In this document: piece by piece, positions 41,808 through 53,298 of the stretch
Numbering within the stretch: position 1 is the first letter of the stretch
How the letters are laid out: the number at the start of each line of letters is the position of its first letter
Position numbers and translations under genes: made by a program
Assembly (NCBI RefSeq): GCF_025966695.1
Contig: NZ_JAOEIY010000005.1
Span: forward strand, 310,001-374,000
Reading direction: 5' to 3'
Source: Stutzerimonas sp. S1
GTDB taxonomy: Bacteria; Pseudomonadota; Gammaproteobacteria; Pseudomonadales; Pseudomonadaceae
DNA: 64,000 bases
The notes under the pieces: generated by a model
Told to the model about the DNA's origin: nothing
Database searches by the model: none
The model's input: the letters and a program-made list of their open reading frames with translations, nothing else

Positions 41808-42602
41808 ATGCGATTCTCCGAATACTTGAAAAGGGCGTCCCTCGTGGGCGCCTTTTTCGTTTCTGTCATTTGCGGTTTTCCGGTGTTGGCGTCCTGCCCA
41901 GCACCGGGACCGCTCTCGGTGGTCGATGTGGCGCAAGTTATCGACGGCGATACCTTGCGTTTGACCGATGGCCGCAGTGTACGACTGATCGGTCTGAACA
42001 CCCCGGAGCTTGGCCGCAAGGGACGCCCGGCGGAGCCCTTGGCGGAAACGGCCAAAGGCCATCTGCAGTCATTGGTGGCGGCCAGTGATCATCGGATCGG
42101 CCTGAGGGTGGGGCGCGAGGCGCGTGACCGCTACGGTCGCTTGCTGGCGCATGTCTATGGTGCAGACGGTGGGAATCTGGAAGCCGCGCTGCTGAGGCAA
42201 GGGCTCGGCTACTTTGTCGCAGTAGCGCCCAATACCCAGTTGGTTGACTGTCACCGAGCTGCGGAGACGCAGGCGCGTCAGCTGAAGCGGGGCGTGTGGC
42301 GCCGCCCGCCGATACAGAGTGCAAGGGGCGTGGGAAAAGCCGGCTTCGCCTTGATTCATGCGCGTGTCGAGCGTATCGAGCGCAACCGGGGCGGCCTGTG
42401 GTTCGAGCTCGACGGCCCGCTGGTGCTGCACGTTCCTTCGCAGCACGCTAGCGTCTTCACCCCGCGCCAGCTCAAGGCGATGGAGGGCGCATACGTCGAA
42501 GCGCGCGGCTGGATTGTCGATCGTCGCGCCCGCGCGCGTCGTGACCAAGCACGCTGGCTAATGCCGCTGTCGCATCCGGCAGCGGTTTTCGTGCTGCCAT
42601 GA
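41808..42602 (+). CDS. Exported thermonuclease (SNase-like) family protein
   Basis: A 264-residue protein with an N-terminal signal/anchor (LVGAFFVSVICGFPVLA) and a staphylococcal-nuclease domain at about residues 35-165. The catalytic elements are visible: VIDGDTLRLTDG (calcium-binding Asp), RLIGLNTPELG (Arg and Glu) and RDRYGRLLAHVY (second Arg). A C-terminal extension of about 95 residues resembles an OB-like fold of unknown role. It probably degrades nucleic acids in the periplasm or outside. ATG 41808 follows GGGAATCCC. Confidence 0.88.
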   Translation: MRFSEYLKRASLVGAFFVSVICGFPVLASCPAPGPLSVVDVAQVIDGDTLRLTDGRSVRLIGLNTPELGRKGRPAEPLAETAKGHLQSLVAASDHRIGLRVGREARDRYGRLLAHVYGADGGNLEAALLRQGLGYFVAVAPNTQLVDCHRAAETQARQLKRGVWRRPPIQSARGVGKAGFALIHARVERIERNRGGLWFELDGPLVLHVPSQHASVFTPRQLKAMEGAYVEARGWIVDRRARARRDQARWLMPLSHPAAVFVLP

Positions 42603-42687
42603 ACGCTGCGCGAGACAGCGTTTTCAGCGACGTTCATACCCGGAAAGTCGCAGTCCGCAACGCTTGACAAAAGGGCTGTTGACTCGC

Positions 42688-42717
42688 TTGTGACGGCGCG
42701 CGCTCTTGGCGTATGCT
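42688..42717 (+). promoter_or_regulatory. Putative promoter of maeB
   Basis: TTGTGA (42688-42693) and TATGCT (42712-42717) with an 18-base spacer, about 40 bases before the malic enzyme start. Two further TTGAC-type hexamers lie just upstream, so the -35 choice is uncertain. Confidence 0.35.
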
Positions 42718-42758
42718 CGACCGCCTGTCTGTCCCAGTAAAAATAAGCGGAAATGCCA

Positions 42759-44027
42759 ATGACTGACCTGAAAACTGCCGCTCTCGACTACCATTCCCTG
42801 CCTCGCCCGGGAAAACTGAGCGTCGAGCTGACCAAGCCTACCGCCACCGCCCGCGATCTCTCGCTGGCTTACAGTCCAGGTGTTGCCGCTCCCGTCCGAG
42901 AAATCGCTCGTGATCCGGAGTTGGCTTACCGCTACACCGGCAAGGGCAACCTGGTCGCTGTGATTTCCGATGGCACCGCTATTCTCGGCCTGGGCAACCT
43001 CGGCCCGCTGGCGTCCAAACCGGTGATGGAAGGCAAGGGTGTGCTGTTCAAGCGTTTCGCTGGTGTCGATGTGTTCGATATTGAAGTGGACGCTGAAAGC
43101 CCGCAGGCCTTCATTGATACCGTCAAGCGTATCTCCATTACGTTTGGTGGCATCAACCTGGAAGACATCAAGGCGCCGGAATGCTTCGAGATCGAGCGCG
43201 CACTCATCGAGCAGTGCGATATCCCGGTGTTTCACGACGACCAGCATGGCACGGCCATCGTTACCGCCGCCGGTATGCTCAATGCGCTGGAAATCGCCGG
43301 CAAGAACATCGAGACGGCGAAGATCGTCTGTCTTGGTGCCGGGGCTGCTGCGACGTCCTGCATGAAGTTGCTGGTCAGCATCGGTGCGAAGATCGAGAAC
43401 ATCTTCATGATCGACCGCAAGGGCGTCATTCACGCCGGCCGCGACGATCTGAACCAGTACAAGGCGATCTTCGCCCATGAGACAGACAAGCGTACGCTGG
43501 AAGATGCGTTGGATGGCGCCGATGTGTTCGTCGGTCTGTCAGGCGCTAACCTGCTCAGCGGCGAGGGTCTTAAGCGCATGGCGGCTAACCCGATCGTCTT
43601 CGCCTGCTCCAACCCTGATCCCGAGATCAGTCCTGAGCTGGCCCATGCCACTCGTTCGGACGTGATTATGGCGACCGGCCGTTCGGATTACCCGAACCAG
43701 GTTAACAACGTGCTTGGCTTCCCGTTCATCTTCCGTGGGGCGCTGGATGTGCGCGCAACCCGTATCAATGAAGAGATGAAGATCGCTGCGGCTCTCGCAT
43801 TGCGCGATCTGGCCAAGCTGCCAGTGCCGGCGGAAGTTAGCGCTGCTTATGGTGTCGATAATCTGCAGTTCGGCCGCGAATACATCATTCCGAAGCCGAT
43901 GGATCCGCGCCTGATCACTTTGGTGTCGGATGCTGTCGCCAAGGCGGCAATCGAAAGTGGCGTAGCGACTCTGCCTTATCCGTCCAACTACCCGCTCAAT
44001 TCGGTAGACGACGTGTTCAACGGTTGA
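42759..44027 (+). CDS. maeB: NADP-type malic enzyme
   Basis: Oxidative decarboxylation of malate to pyruvate, giving NAD(P)H. 422 residues: the short single-domain form without the phosphotransacetylase-like tail of E. coli MaeB. ATG 42759 (MTDLKTAALDYHS) is preferred over 42753 because of its distance from GCGGA. Motifs include SLAYSPGVAAPVREI, the metal-site stretch FHDDQHGTAIVTAAG and the nucleotide fold VCLGAGAAATSC. A strong terminator follows. Confidence 0.95.
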   Translation: MTDLKTAALDYHSLPRPGKLSVELTKPTATARDLSLAYSPGVAAPVREIARDPELAYRYTGKGNLVAVISDGTAILGLGNLGPLASKPVMEGKGVLFKRFAGVDVFDIEVDAESPQAFIDTVKRISITFGGINLEDIKAPECFEIERALIEQCDIPVFHDDQHGTAIVTAAGMLNALEIAGKNIETAKIVCLGAGAAATSCMKLLVSIGAKIENIFMIDRKGVIHAGRDDLNQYKAIFAHETDKRTLEDALDGADVFVGLSGANLLSGEGLKRMAANPIVFACSNPDPEISPELAHATRSDVIMATGRSDYPNQVNNVLGFPFIFRGALDVRATRINEEMKIAAALALRDLAKLPVPAEVSAAYGVDNLQFGREYIIPKPMDPRLITLVSDAVAKAAIESGVATLPYPSNYPLNSVDDVFNG

Positions 44028-44044
44028 TTCCGTCGGATGATAAA

Positions 44045-44070
44045 GGGCCCCGCTGATGCGGGGCTTTTTA
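44045..44070 (+). terminator. Rho-independent terminator of maeB
   Basis: GCCCCGC and GCGGGGC pair around a TGAT loop, followed by five T residues. Confidence 0.92.
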
Positions 44071-44119
44071 TTGCGTGTCTCGTGGTGCCTCTTGAAAGGC
44101 GCGCAGGGCTCGCGTGTAG

Positions 44120-46513
44120 CTAGAACAAGTCGATGGGCGCCGCTTCGTTGGCAGGAAGCGGGCTGCCGGGTATCTGCACGCCGGACTCATGTTCGCTCAT
44201 CGGCGGTGGTGAGTCTTCACTCTTGAACAGCTCGAAATATGCGTTCGGCGTATCCGGCGTCGCGGCGCGGCCACTTTGTGGGTCGACGCGCAGCGTCAGC
44301 AGTCCTTCGGGTTCGGCGGGTGGATGTTCTGGGTGGCCCTCGAGTACTGCTGCCATGTATTTCATCCAGATAGGCAGCGCCACCGTGCCGCCGTATTCGT
44401 GGCGGCCAAGGCTCTGTGGCTGATCGAAGCCGGCCCAGACGGTGGTTACAAGGTCCCTGTTATAGCCGGAGAACCAGCTGTCAATTGAGTCGTTGGTGGT
44501 ACCGGTCTTTCCGGCAAGATCCTGTCGTCCGAGCGATAGTGCGCGCCGCCCGGTACCGAGCTTGATCACGTCCTGCAGCATGCTCGTCATGATGTATGCC
44601 GTACGCTCGTCGATGATCTGTTCGGCGACGCGCGGGGTTTGTTGCTGTGTTTCAACCGCAGCGTCCGTCACGCTGGAGGGCGTTTCCTCGTTTGGTACGC
44701 GAGAGGGATTGGCGGTGAAAAGCAGCTTTCCTTCGCGGTCCTCGATGCGCTGAATGAGGTAGGGCTCGATCTTGTAGCCGCCATTGGCGAACGCGGTCCA
44801 GCCAGTCGCAATTTCCATCGGGGTGAGTGTCGCGGTGCCGAGAGCCAGTGACAGGTTCCTTGGCAAATCCTGGGGTTGGAAGCCAAAGCGGCTGATGTAG
44901 TCGATGGTGTAGTCGATGCCGATGGTCTGCAGCAGCCGGATCGACACGAGGTTGCGCGACTTGTATAGCGCCTCGCGCATGCGGATGGGGCCAAGGAAGG
45001 TGTTGGTGTCATTCTTCGGTCGCCAGATGCGGTCCATTCCTTCCTCGACGAAGACGATGGGCGAATCGTTGACGAGAGTGGCGGCAGTATAGCCTGCATC
45101 GAGGGCAGCGCTATAGATGAAGGGTTTGAAACTCGACCCGGGCTGCCGTTTGGCTTGGATGGCGCGGTTGTACTTGCTCTGGCCGAACGAGAAACCACCG
45201 GCAAGAGCCTCGATGGACCCGTCGTCCGGATCTAGCGACACCAGCGCTGCCTGGGCCAGCGGGACCTGACTGAAGTGTGCAGTTTCGTCTTTCCAGCGGA
45301 CGCGAATCAGGTCTCCGCGGGCGACGATGTCGGCAGGGCGCTGTGGGCGAGGCCCTAGGCTGTTGGTGGCGAGGAAGGGGCGCGCCCATTTCATGTCGTC
45401 CCATACGATGGAGTGTTCGGTACCGTCACGGAACAACACCTTGATCTCGTCGCTTTCAACCTCGCTGACGATCGCGGGCAGCAGGCCGGAAAGTGGTCGC
45501 CGTTGTGCTAGTTCCTCCAGCCACTCGTCACGCGAGCTGTTTGCGAATCGAGCCTCCGGGCCGCGGTAGCCGTGGCGCTGGTCGTACTCCAGTAGTCCTT
45601 CAAGAAGTGCAATGTTCGCAGACTGCTGCCGTTCGCTTGTGACAGTGGTGTAGACGCGGAAACCATCGGTGTAGGCTGCGCTACCAAAACGACCTACCAT
45701 TTCCGCGCGGGCCATTTCGGCTATGTATGCGGCATCCAGCTCGGGTGACGCACCGTGATAACGCGCCGTTTCAGGCTCCTGAATGGCCAGCTGAAAACTC
45801 GCTTCGTCTATCGAGCCTAGCTTGTACATACGGCCTAGAATCCAGTCGCGCCGCTCCTTGCTGCGAGTCGGATTGACCAGCGGGTTGAATGCTGAGGGAG
45901 CCTTCGGGAGGCCCGCGATCATCGCCTTCTGCGCAAGGCTGAGGTCGCTGATCGACTTGCCGTAATAGACTTGTGCTGCAGCCTCGACGCCATAAGCGCG
46001 GTGGCCTAGGTAGATCTTGTTGACATACAGTTCAAGAATGTCGTTCTTGGTCAGTTCGCGCTCGATCTGCAGGGCCAGGAGTATTTCGCTTATCTTGCGT
46101 GAGAAGCTTCGCTCGCTGGTGAGAAAGTAATTTTTGGCCACCTGCATGGTGATCGTGCTGCCGCCGGTCTGAATGTGGCCACTTTTCAATAATTGCGCGG
46201 CAGCGCGCATCAAGCCCGTGATGTCGACGCCATAATGGTTCGCGAAATTGTCATCCTCGGCGGCGAGCAAGGCTTGTATGAAATCGGCGGGGATTTCTTC
46301 GAAACGGATGGGGGATCGGCGCATCTCCCCGAACTCTGCGATTAGCTTGTCATCGGCGCTGTAAACCCGCAGCGGTATCTGGAGCTGGATACTTCGTAAA
46401 GAATCGACGGAGGGCAGGCTCGGGCTCAGGTACAAAAATGCACCGCTCAGGCTCAGTGCTAGTGCGCAAAAAATTGCAAAGCAAGACCAGAAGAAAAACT
46501 TCAGAAAGCGCAT
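44120..46513 (-). CDS. ponA: Penicillin-binding protein 1A
   Basis: A 797-residue bifunctional peptidoglycan synthase anchored by one N-terminal membrane helix (FFFWSCFAIFCALALSLSGAFLYL). The transglycosylase domain has its catalytic glutamate E86 in AAEDDNFANHYG. The transpeptidase serine lies in GSSFKPFIYSAAL (SxxK) and the KTGTT box is present. A regulatory OB-like insert lies between the domains, as in Pseudomonas PBP1A. It is divergent from pilM, the standard arrangement. A TATAAT -10 (46587-46582, minus strand) lies 69 bases upstream of the start. Confidence 0.97.
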   Translation of the reverse strand: MRFLKFFFWSCFAIFCALALSLSGAFLYLSPSLPSVDSLRSIQLQIPLRVYSADDKLIAEFGEMRRSPIRFEEIPADFIQALLAAEDDNFANHYGVDITGLMRAAAQLLKSGHIQTGGSTITMQVAKNYFLTSERSFSRKISEILLALQIERELTKNDILELYVNKIYLGHRAYGVEAAAQVYYGKSISDLSLAQKAMIAGLPKAPSAFNPLVNPTRSKERRDWILGRMYKLGSIDEASFQLAIQEPETARYHGASPELDAAYIAEMARAEMVGRFGSAAYTDGFRVYTTVTSERQQSANIALLEGLLEYDQRHGYRGPEARFANSSRDEWLEELAQRRPLSGLLPAIVSEVESDEIKVLFRDGTEHSIVWDDMKWARPFLATNSLGPRPQRPADIVARGDLIRVRWKDETAHFSQVPLAQAALVSLDPDDGSIEALAGGFSFGQSKYNRAIQAKRQPGSSFKPFIYSAALDAGYTAATLVNDSPIVFVEEGMDRIWRPKNDTNTFLGPIRMREALYKSRNLVSIRLLQTIGIDYTIDYISRFGFQPQDLPRNLSLALGTATLTPMEIATGWTAFANGGYKIEPYLIQRIEDREGKLLFTANPSRVPNEETPSSVTDAAVETQQQTPRVAEQIIDERTAYIMTSMLQDVIKLGTGRRALSLGRQDLAGKTGTTNDSIDSWFSGYNRDLVTTVWAGFDQPQSLGRHEYGGTVALPIWMKYMAAVLEGHPEHPPAEPEGLLTLRVDPQSGRAATPDTPNAYFELFKSEDSPPPMSEHESGVQIPGSPLPANEAAPIDLF

Positions 46514-46612
46514 CGGGGTTCTTGGAATCCGGAATTAGGGGAGGGCGCCGCAGGCGATGCTGAAAGGGGAAAACCGATCACATTATAAGCGGTTTTTTTG
46601 CCGACTAGCCAT

Positions 46613-46641
46613 TTGCGCTTCTGTCAAGGCTGTAATCTAAT
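46613..46641 (+). promoter_or_regulatory. Putative promoter of pilMNOPQ
   Basis: TTGCGC (46613-46618) and TCTAAT (46636-46641) with a 17-base spacer, 52 bases upstream of the pilM start. The -10 matches five of six bases. Confidence 0.5.
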
Positions 46642-46677
46642 GTGGATAACCATAATTAATCCGTAAGTCGCGGATAA

Positions 46678-47756
<1,079 letters not shown>

Positions 47757-47757
<1 letters not shown>

Positions 47758-48329
47758 TGGCGCGTATCAATCTTCTACCGTGGCGCGAACAACTGCGCGA
47801 AGAGCGCAAGCAGCGATTCCTGGCAACTCTCGCGGGCGTGCTTCTGGTGGCGGGGGGCATTGTCTTTCTCGGCGACCGATATTTCGAGGGTGCGATCGAG
47901 CAGCAGAACGCTCGTAACGACTTCGTCCGCAAGGAAATCGCGGTGCTCGACGCGCGAATCAAAGAGATCAAGGAGCTGAAAGAGCGGCGACAGCAACTTC
48001 TTGAACGCATGAAAATCATTCAGGACCTGCAAGGTAATCGTCCCATCATCGGGCGAGTATTCGATCAGCTGGTGCGCACGTTACCCGACGGCGTCTACTT
48101 CACGGGTTTGAAGATGACTGGCAAGACCATCGCGATTGTCGGGGCTGCCGAATCGAACAATCGGGTATCTAACCTGATGCGTAATCTCGATGGATCGGAA
48201 TGGCTGGAGGCGCCCAACCTCACCGAGGTAAAAGCGGTCACGGCCGGTGCGGTTGATCAGGAGAACGTGTTCCAGCTCACGGTGCAACAGACGCAGCCGG
48301 GCATCTCTACGGAAGGAAGTAAGCCATGA
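47757..48329 (+). CDS. pilN: Type IV pilus assembly protein PilN
   Basis: A 190-residue bitopic inner-membrane protein. The short cytoplasmic N-terminus MARINLLPWREQLRE holds the INLLP motif that docks into PilM. One membrane helix follows (LATLAGVLLVAGGIVFLG), then a coiled coil and a ferredoxin-like periplasmic domain that pairs with PilO. It overlaps pilO by 4 bases (ATGA). Confidence 0.97.
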
Positions 48330-48949
48330 GTCTGGCTGATTCTCTGGAAAGTTTACGCAAGGTCGATCTGGCCGATCTGGACCTTAATAATCTCGGCTCG
48401 TGGCCGGGCCCGGTAAAGGTAATCGCATCGGCATTGCTGCTGTCTGTGGTGCTGGCGCTAGGGTATTACTTTCATCTGAAGGATCTGCAGGCCACGCTAG
48501 ACCAGCAGCGCGCGCAAGAGGAAACGCTGAAACAGCAGTTTTCCACAAAAGCGTTTCAGGCTGCGAATCTTGAGGCCTATAAAGAGCAAATGGCCGAGAT
48601 GGAAACGTCTTTCGGTGCGCTACTTCGGCAGCTGCCCAGCGATACTGAGGTTCCGGGACTGCTGGAAGACATTACGCGCACCGGACTCGGGAGTGGTTTG
48701 GAGTTTGAAGAAATCAAGCTTCAGCCGGAAGTAGTCCAGCAGTTTTATATCGAGCTGCCGATCCAGATAAAGGTAGTTGGTGGATATCACGACCTTGCGA
48801 CGTTTGTTAGTGGTGTGGCCAGTTTGCCGCGGATTGTAACGTTGCACGATTTCGAGATTAAGACCGACAAAATGGATACGTCTAATAAGTTGCGTATGAG
48901 CATTGTGGCTAAGACGTATCGGTATAACGACAAGGGGCTGCAGAAATGA
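48326..48949 (+). CDS. pilO: Type IV pilus assembly protein PilO
   Basis: A 207-residue inner-membrane protein: cytoplasmic head, one membrane helix (VIASALLLSVVLALGYYF), a coiled coil (LQATLDQQRAQEETLKQQF) and a periplasmic ferredoxin-like domain. It forms a heterodimer with PilN and binds PilP. It overlaps pilP by 4 bases. Confidence 0.96.
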   Translation: MSLADSLESLRKVDLADLDLNNLGSWPGPVKVIASALLLSVVLALGYYFHLKDLQATLDQQRAQEETLKQQFSTKAFQAANLEAYKEQMAEMETSFGALLRQLPSDTEVPGLLEDITRTGLGSGLEFEEIKLQPEVVQQFYIELPIQIKVVGGYHDLATFVSGVASLPRIVTLHDFEIKTDKMDTSNKLRMSIVAKTYRYNDKGLQK

Positions 48950-49473
48950 AAAAAGCCCGTTTTGCCGCGTTGGGCTTGACTCTTGCGATGTTGAGCGGTT
49001 GCGGGGGTAGTTCAGATTTCTCTGATCTGCAGCAGCATCTTGATGATGTTCGCGCGCGACCAAAGGGGACAATCGAGCCGCTTCCGGCATTCGTGCCTTA
49101 CGAGGCTTTCACCTATAGCGCTGCGGCCCTTCGACACCCCTTCCAGCCTCCAGTGAAAATAGATCTAGCGCAGAGGGAAAAAGGCACCAAGGACATACGT
49201 CCTGACGAGACCCGCGTAAAACAGTTTCTCGAAGGATTCAATATCGAGAACTTCGTGATGGTCGGTACTCTGGCGAACGGCGGCGGTAGATTCGCGTTGG
49301 TGAGAGGTGGGGATGGTGTTCATCGGGTCAAGATTGGCGATTATCTTGGGCGCAATCACGGCCGTATCGTCGACATCAGCGACGCCGAGGTTGAGGTGGT
49401 GGAAATCGTCCCGGATGGGGAGGGTGGGTGGTTGGAGCGCCCGCGCAGTTTGACTTTGAAAGAGCGCACTTGA
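48946..49473 (+). CDS. pilP: Type IV pilus lipoprotein PilP
   Basis: A 175-residue lipoprotein with lipobox LSGC (C19). The flexible N-terminal half binds PilNO. The C-terminal beta-sandwich (about residues 85-170, with NFVMVGTLANGGGRFALVRG) binds the secretin PilQ, connecting the inner-membrane complex to the outer-membrane pore. Confidence 0.96.
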   Translation: MKKARFAALGLTLAMLSGCGGSSDFSDLQQHLDDVRARPKGTIEPLPAFVPYEAFTYSAAALRHPFQPPVKIDLAQREKGTKDIRPDETRVKQFLEGFNIENFVMVGTLANGGGRFALVRGGDGVHRVKIGDYLGRNHGRIVDISDAEVEVVEIVPDGEGGWLERPRSLTLKERT

Positions 49474-49528
49474 GCGCGGGGCAATAAGAATGGAAAACCT
49501 GTACCGGTCTGCACAACGGAAGAACTCT

Positions 49529-51607
49529 ATGAATACCACCATCTCCCGCTTTAGTGTCGCATTCCTGGCGCTGTTGGCATCGCCGGCATTGCTGGCTGCC
49601 AACCTGAATGCTCTGGATGTTGCTTCGCTCCCTGGTGATCGTGTTGAACTCAAGCTCGCATTCGATGAGCCGGTCAGCAAGCCGCATGGCTACACGTTGG
49701 AACAGCCGGCACGCATTGCTCTGGATCTGCCAGGAGTGTCCAACAAGCTGGGGGTAAAGAATCGTGAACTGGGCGTCGGCAATGCGCGAAGCGTCACTGT
49801 CGTTGAGGCGCAGGGGCGTACTCGCCTGATTGTGAATCTCACTACGCTTGTGCCTTACTCGACGCGAGTTGAGGGAAGCAATTTGTTTGTCGTCCTTGGA
49901 GAATCGGCTGCTTCGGTTAGTTCCGCCACTCCTGCGCCAGTGGCCAGTCCAGCTCAGTCGAAGTCGCTGGTGGTTGGTAAAGCAATAAGCAACATCGATT
50001 TTCGCCGTGGGGATGATGGCGCAGGCAACGTGATCATCACTCTTTCCGACCCGTCGGTTAGCTCCAGCATTGAAGAGCAGGGTGGAAAGATCCGCGTTTC
50101 GTTTGCTAAAACGCAGCTGCCGGAGTCTCTTAGGGTCCGGCTGGATGTTCAAGATTTCGCGACTCCGGTGAAGTTTGTCGATGCATCTAGCCAAGACGGT
50201 GGTGCGAGTATCGCTATCGAACCGACCGGTCGTTACGATTATTTGGCTTATCAAACAGACGACAAGCTCACTATCAGCATCAAGCCCTTGAGTGAGGACG
50301 AGGCGGAGCAGCGCAAGACAGAGCGTTTCGCCTATTCAGGCGAAAAGCTATCGCTTAACTTCCAAGATATCGATGTTCGTTCGGTGCTGCAGCTGATCGC
50401 GGACTTCACCGACCTCAATTTGGTCGCAAGCGATACGGTACAAGGGAATATCACGCTTCGTCTGCAAAATGTGCCTTGGGATCAGGCGCTGGATCTTGTC
50501 CTGAAAACCAAGGGGTTGGATAAGCGTCAGGTGGGCAATGTGTTGCTGGTTGCGCCGGCCGATGAGATCGCTGCGCGCGAGCGCCAAGAGCTGGAGTCGC
50601 AGCGGCAGATCGCCGAGCTTGCTCCTTTGCGTCGTGAGGTGGTGCAGGTTAATTATGCTAAAGCTGCTGATATCGCTCGTTTGTTCCAATCAGTCACTGA
50701 CAGTGACGGTGCAACTGAGGAGCGTGGATCAATAGCAGTAGATGATCGTACTAATAATATTATTGCCTATCAGACGCAAGATCGATTGGATGAGCTTCGA
50801 CGCATCGTTGCGCAACTTGATATTCCAGTGCGCCAGGTAATGATCGAGGCGCGTATTGTTGAAGCAAACGTCGATTATGACAAGAGTTTAGGTGTGCGTT
50901 GGGGCGGTAATATTGGTGCTGGCGATAAGTGGAGTGCGTGGGGTAAGAACGGTAACTTGGACATCGAAGATGCCGATGATGGAGGACAGCAAATTACCTG
51001 GCCTATGAATACTCCATTTGTTGATATGGGCGCAGTGGGTTCTACCGCAGGGATTGGTTTGGGCTTTGTTACAGATAACGCGATCCTTGACCTCCAGCTT
51101 TCGGCGATGGAAAAAACCGGTAATGGTGAAGTTGTTTCTCAGCCGAAGGTTGTCACCTCTGACAAGGAAACTGCGAAAATATTAAAAGGATCTGAGGTTC
51201 CTTACCAGGAAGCTAGCTCAAGTGGCGCGACGAGTACCTCCTTTAAGGAAGCTGCCTTGTCACTGGAGGTCACCCCGCAAATCACTCCAGATAATCGCAT
51301 CATCATGGAAGTTAAAGTTACCAAGGATGAGCCGGATTTCTCGCAAGCTGCGACAACAGGTGTTCCGGCTATTCGGAAGAATGAGGTCAATGCGAAGGTA
51401 CTGGTGACTGATGGTGAGACAATTGTAATTGGTGGCGTGTTCTCTAATACTCAGAGTAAGTCGGTGGATAAGGTGCCATTTCTTGGTGATCTTCCGTTCT
51501 TGGGGCGTTTGTTCCGACGCGACCTCGTCCAAGATCGTAAGTCCGAATTGCTGGTATTCATCACGCCGCGGATCATGAATAATCAGGCGATTCAAGTCAG
51601 CCGCTAG
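49529..51607 (+). CDS. pilQ: Type IV pilus secretin PilQ
   Basis: A 692-residue outer-membrane secretin. ATG 49529 (MNTTISRFSVAFLALLASPALLA) gives a clean signal peptide and follows GGAAGA; ATG 49490 would add 13 residues in front. Two AMIN-type peptidoglycan-binding domains occupy roughly residues 25-270. N0/N1 domains follow (YSGEKLSLNFQDIDVRSVLQ), then the secretin core with VPFLGDLPFLGRLFRRD and ELLVFITPRIM at the end. The gene is noticeably richer in A+T than its surroundings. Confidence 0.97.
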   Translation: MNTTISRFSVAFLALLASPALLAANLNALDVASLPGDRVELKLAFDEPVSKPHGYTLEQPARIALDLPGVSNKLGVKNRELGVGNARSVTVVEAQGRTRLIVNLTTLVPYSTRVEGSNLFVVLGESAASVSSATPAPVASPAQSKSLVVGKAISNIDFRRGDDGAGNVIITLSDPSVSSSIEEQGGKIRVSFAKTQLPESLRVRLDVQDFATPVKFVDASSQDGGASIAIEPTGRYDYLAYQTDDKLTISIKPLSEDEAEQRKTERFAYSGEKLSLNFQDIDVRSVLQLIADFTDLNLVASDTVQGNITLRLQNVPWDQALDLVLKTKGLDKRQVGNVLLVAPADEIAARERQELESQRQIAELAPLRREVVQVNYAKAADIARLFQSVTDSDGATEERGSIAVDDRTNNIIAYQTQDRLDELRRIVAQLDIPVRQVMIEARIVEANVDYDKSLGVRWGGNIGAGDKWSAWGKNGNLDIEDADDGGQQITWPMNTPFVDMGAVGSTAGIGLGFVTDNAILDLQLSAMEKTGNGEVVSQPKVVTSDKETAKILKGSEVPYQEASSSGATSTSFKEAALSLEVTPQITPDNRIIMEVKVTKDEPDFSQAATTGVPAIRKNEVNAKVLVTDGETIVIGGVFSNTQSKSVDKVPFLGDLPFLGRLFRRDLVQDRKSELLVFITPRIMNNQAIQVSR

Positions 51608-51615
51608 CGTAGTGA

Positions 51616-52161
51616 ATGCAGAATCTAATCCTCGTAGGCCCGATGGGGGCAGGTAAGAGCACCATCGGGCGTTTGCTAGCCAAAGAGCTGCGCGTACCGT
51701 TCAAAGACTCCGATAAGGAGATCGAACTGCGGACCGGTGCCAGCATCCCGCTTATCTTCGATGTGGAGGGGGAGGGCGGCTTTCGCGAACGCGAACATGC
51801 CGTTATCGCGGATCTCTGCACTCTGGATGGTGTTGTGCTGGCAACGGGGGGGGGCGCGGTGTTGCGAGAGGATAATCGTAGCGCTTTGCGCGCCGGGGGA
51901 CAGGTTGTTTATCTGTGCACTTCCGTCCAGCAGCAGCTGGAGAGGACGTCGCGAGACCGCAATCGTCCCCTGCTTCAGGCGGTTGATCCCCGCCAGGTGC
52001 TGGAAAGTCTCATGGCGGTCCGTGATCCGTTGTATCGCCAGATCGCTGATATCGTCGTCGAAACAGACGAGCGTCCGCCGCGTTTAGTGGTGATGGAGAT
52101 TCTCGATAAGCTCCAAGCGCTTTCCCCTCGTGATAGCCGCGATAAAACTACGCTATCCTAG
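51616..52161 (+). CDS. aroK: Shikimate kinase
   Basis: Phosphorylates shikimate in aromatic amino-acid synthesis. 181 residues, start [21 protein letters not shown] with the P-loop GPMGAGKS. The substrate loop ([19 protein letters not shown]) and the glycine motif [12 protein letters not shown] are present. The glycine motif is encoded in an unbroken G9 run (51846-51854), unusual in these genomes. It lies 8 bases after pilQ and 23 before aroB. Confidence 0.96.
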   Translation: MQNLILVGPMGAGKSTIGRLLAKELRVPFKDSDKEIELRTGASIPLIFDVEGEGGFREREHAVIADLCTLDGVVLATGGGAVLREDNRSALRAGGQVVYLCTSVQQQLERTSRDRNRPLLQAVDPRQVLESLMAVRDPLYRQIADIVVETDERPPRLVVMEILDKLQALSPRDSRDKTTLS

Positions 52162-52184
52162 CCTCCTTTTTCCGTGGGGGCTCC

Positions 52185-53288
52185 ATGCAGACACTCCAGG
52201 TCAATCTCGGCGAACGTAGCTATCCAATTCACATTGGCGAGCGGCTACTTGATAGCGTAGAGCTATTTTCCAATCGTATCCGTGGCAAGCAAGTGGCCAT
52301 TGTTACCAATGAAACCGTTGCGCCGCTCTACCTCGAGAGGCTTACTCGTACGCTTGGTAGCTACTCGGTCACCCCGATTGTTCTCCCTGATGGTGAAGCT
52401 TATAAAAGTTGGCAAACGCTCCAGCTGATCTTCGATGCTCTGTTGGGCGCTAGACATGATCGGCACACTACCGTGATTGCGCTTGGGGGGGGGGTGATCG
52501 GCGATATGGCTGGGTTTGCTGCGGCTAGTTATCAGCGCGGCGTCGATTTCATCCAGGTGCCGACGACGTTGCTATCTCAGGTCGACTCTTCGGTAGGAGG
52601 CAAGACCGGCATCAATCATCCGCTGGGCAAGAACATGATTGGTGCGTTCTACCAGCCGCGCGCCGTCGTGATCGACACTGCTACTCTGGATACCTTACCG
52701 CCGCGAGAGCTTTCTGCAGGGCTCGCGGAAGTCATCAAGTACGGGCTGATCTGCGATGCGGCGTTTCTTGGATGGCTCGAAACCAATGTCGACCGTTTGC
52801 GCGGATTGGATAACATGGCGCTGACCGAAGCCATTCATCGCTCCTGCGCGGCCAAGGCTAAGGTTGTGGCGCAGGACGAGCGTGAATCTGGCGTCCGCGC
52901 CATCCTGAATCTAGGTCATACCTTCGGGCATGCCATCGAGACGCACCAGGGCTACGGCGTCTGGTTGCATGGTGAGGCGGTGGCGGCCGGTACGGTGATG
53001 GCGATGGAGATGTCTTGCCAGCTGGGCTGGCTTCAACCTGCCGAGCGAGACCGAGCCATACGCTTGCTCGTACGCGCGGGGCTGCCGGTCGTGCCCCCGG
53101 CGGACATGACGGTGGCGAATTTTCTGGAGCACATGGCGGTCGACAAGAAAGTGCTAGACGGCAAGCTGCGGTTGGTTTTGCTCAAGGGAATCGGTGAGGC
53201 TGTCGTTACTGGTGATTTCGCCCGGGAGGCACTGGAATCCACGTTGTGTGTTGATTACCAGGCGCTGACGCAAAAACTAGGAGCGTAA
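52185..53288 (+). CDS. aroB: 3-dehydroquinate synthase
   Basis: Second step of the shikimate pathway, NAD- and metal-dependent. 367 residues, full length. The hallmark regions are [40 protein letters not shown] and the metal ligands in [12 protein letters not shown]. The LGGGV segment is encoded by a G10 run (52485-52494). It lies in the widespread order pilQ-aroK-aroB-damX. Confidence 0.97.
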   Translation: MQTLQVNLGERSYPIHIGERLLDSVELFSNRIRGKQVAIVTNETVAPLYLERLTRTLGSYSVTPIVLPDGEAYKSWQTLQLIFDALLGARHDRHTTVIALGGGVIGDMAGFAAASYQRGVDFIQVPTTLLSQVDSSVGGKTGINHPLGKNMIGAFYQPRAVVIDTATLDTLPPRELSAGLAEVIKYGLICDAAFLGWLETNVDRLRGLDNMALTEAIHRSCAAKAKVVAQDERESGVRAILNLGHTFGHAIETHQGYGVWLHGEAVAAGTVMAMEMSCQLGWLQPAERDRAIRLLVRAGLPVVPPADMTVANFLEHMAVDKKVLDGKLRLVLLKGIGEAVVTGDFAREALESTLCVDYQALTQKLGA

Positions 53289-53298
53289 GAAAATTTCC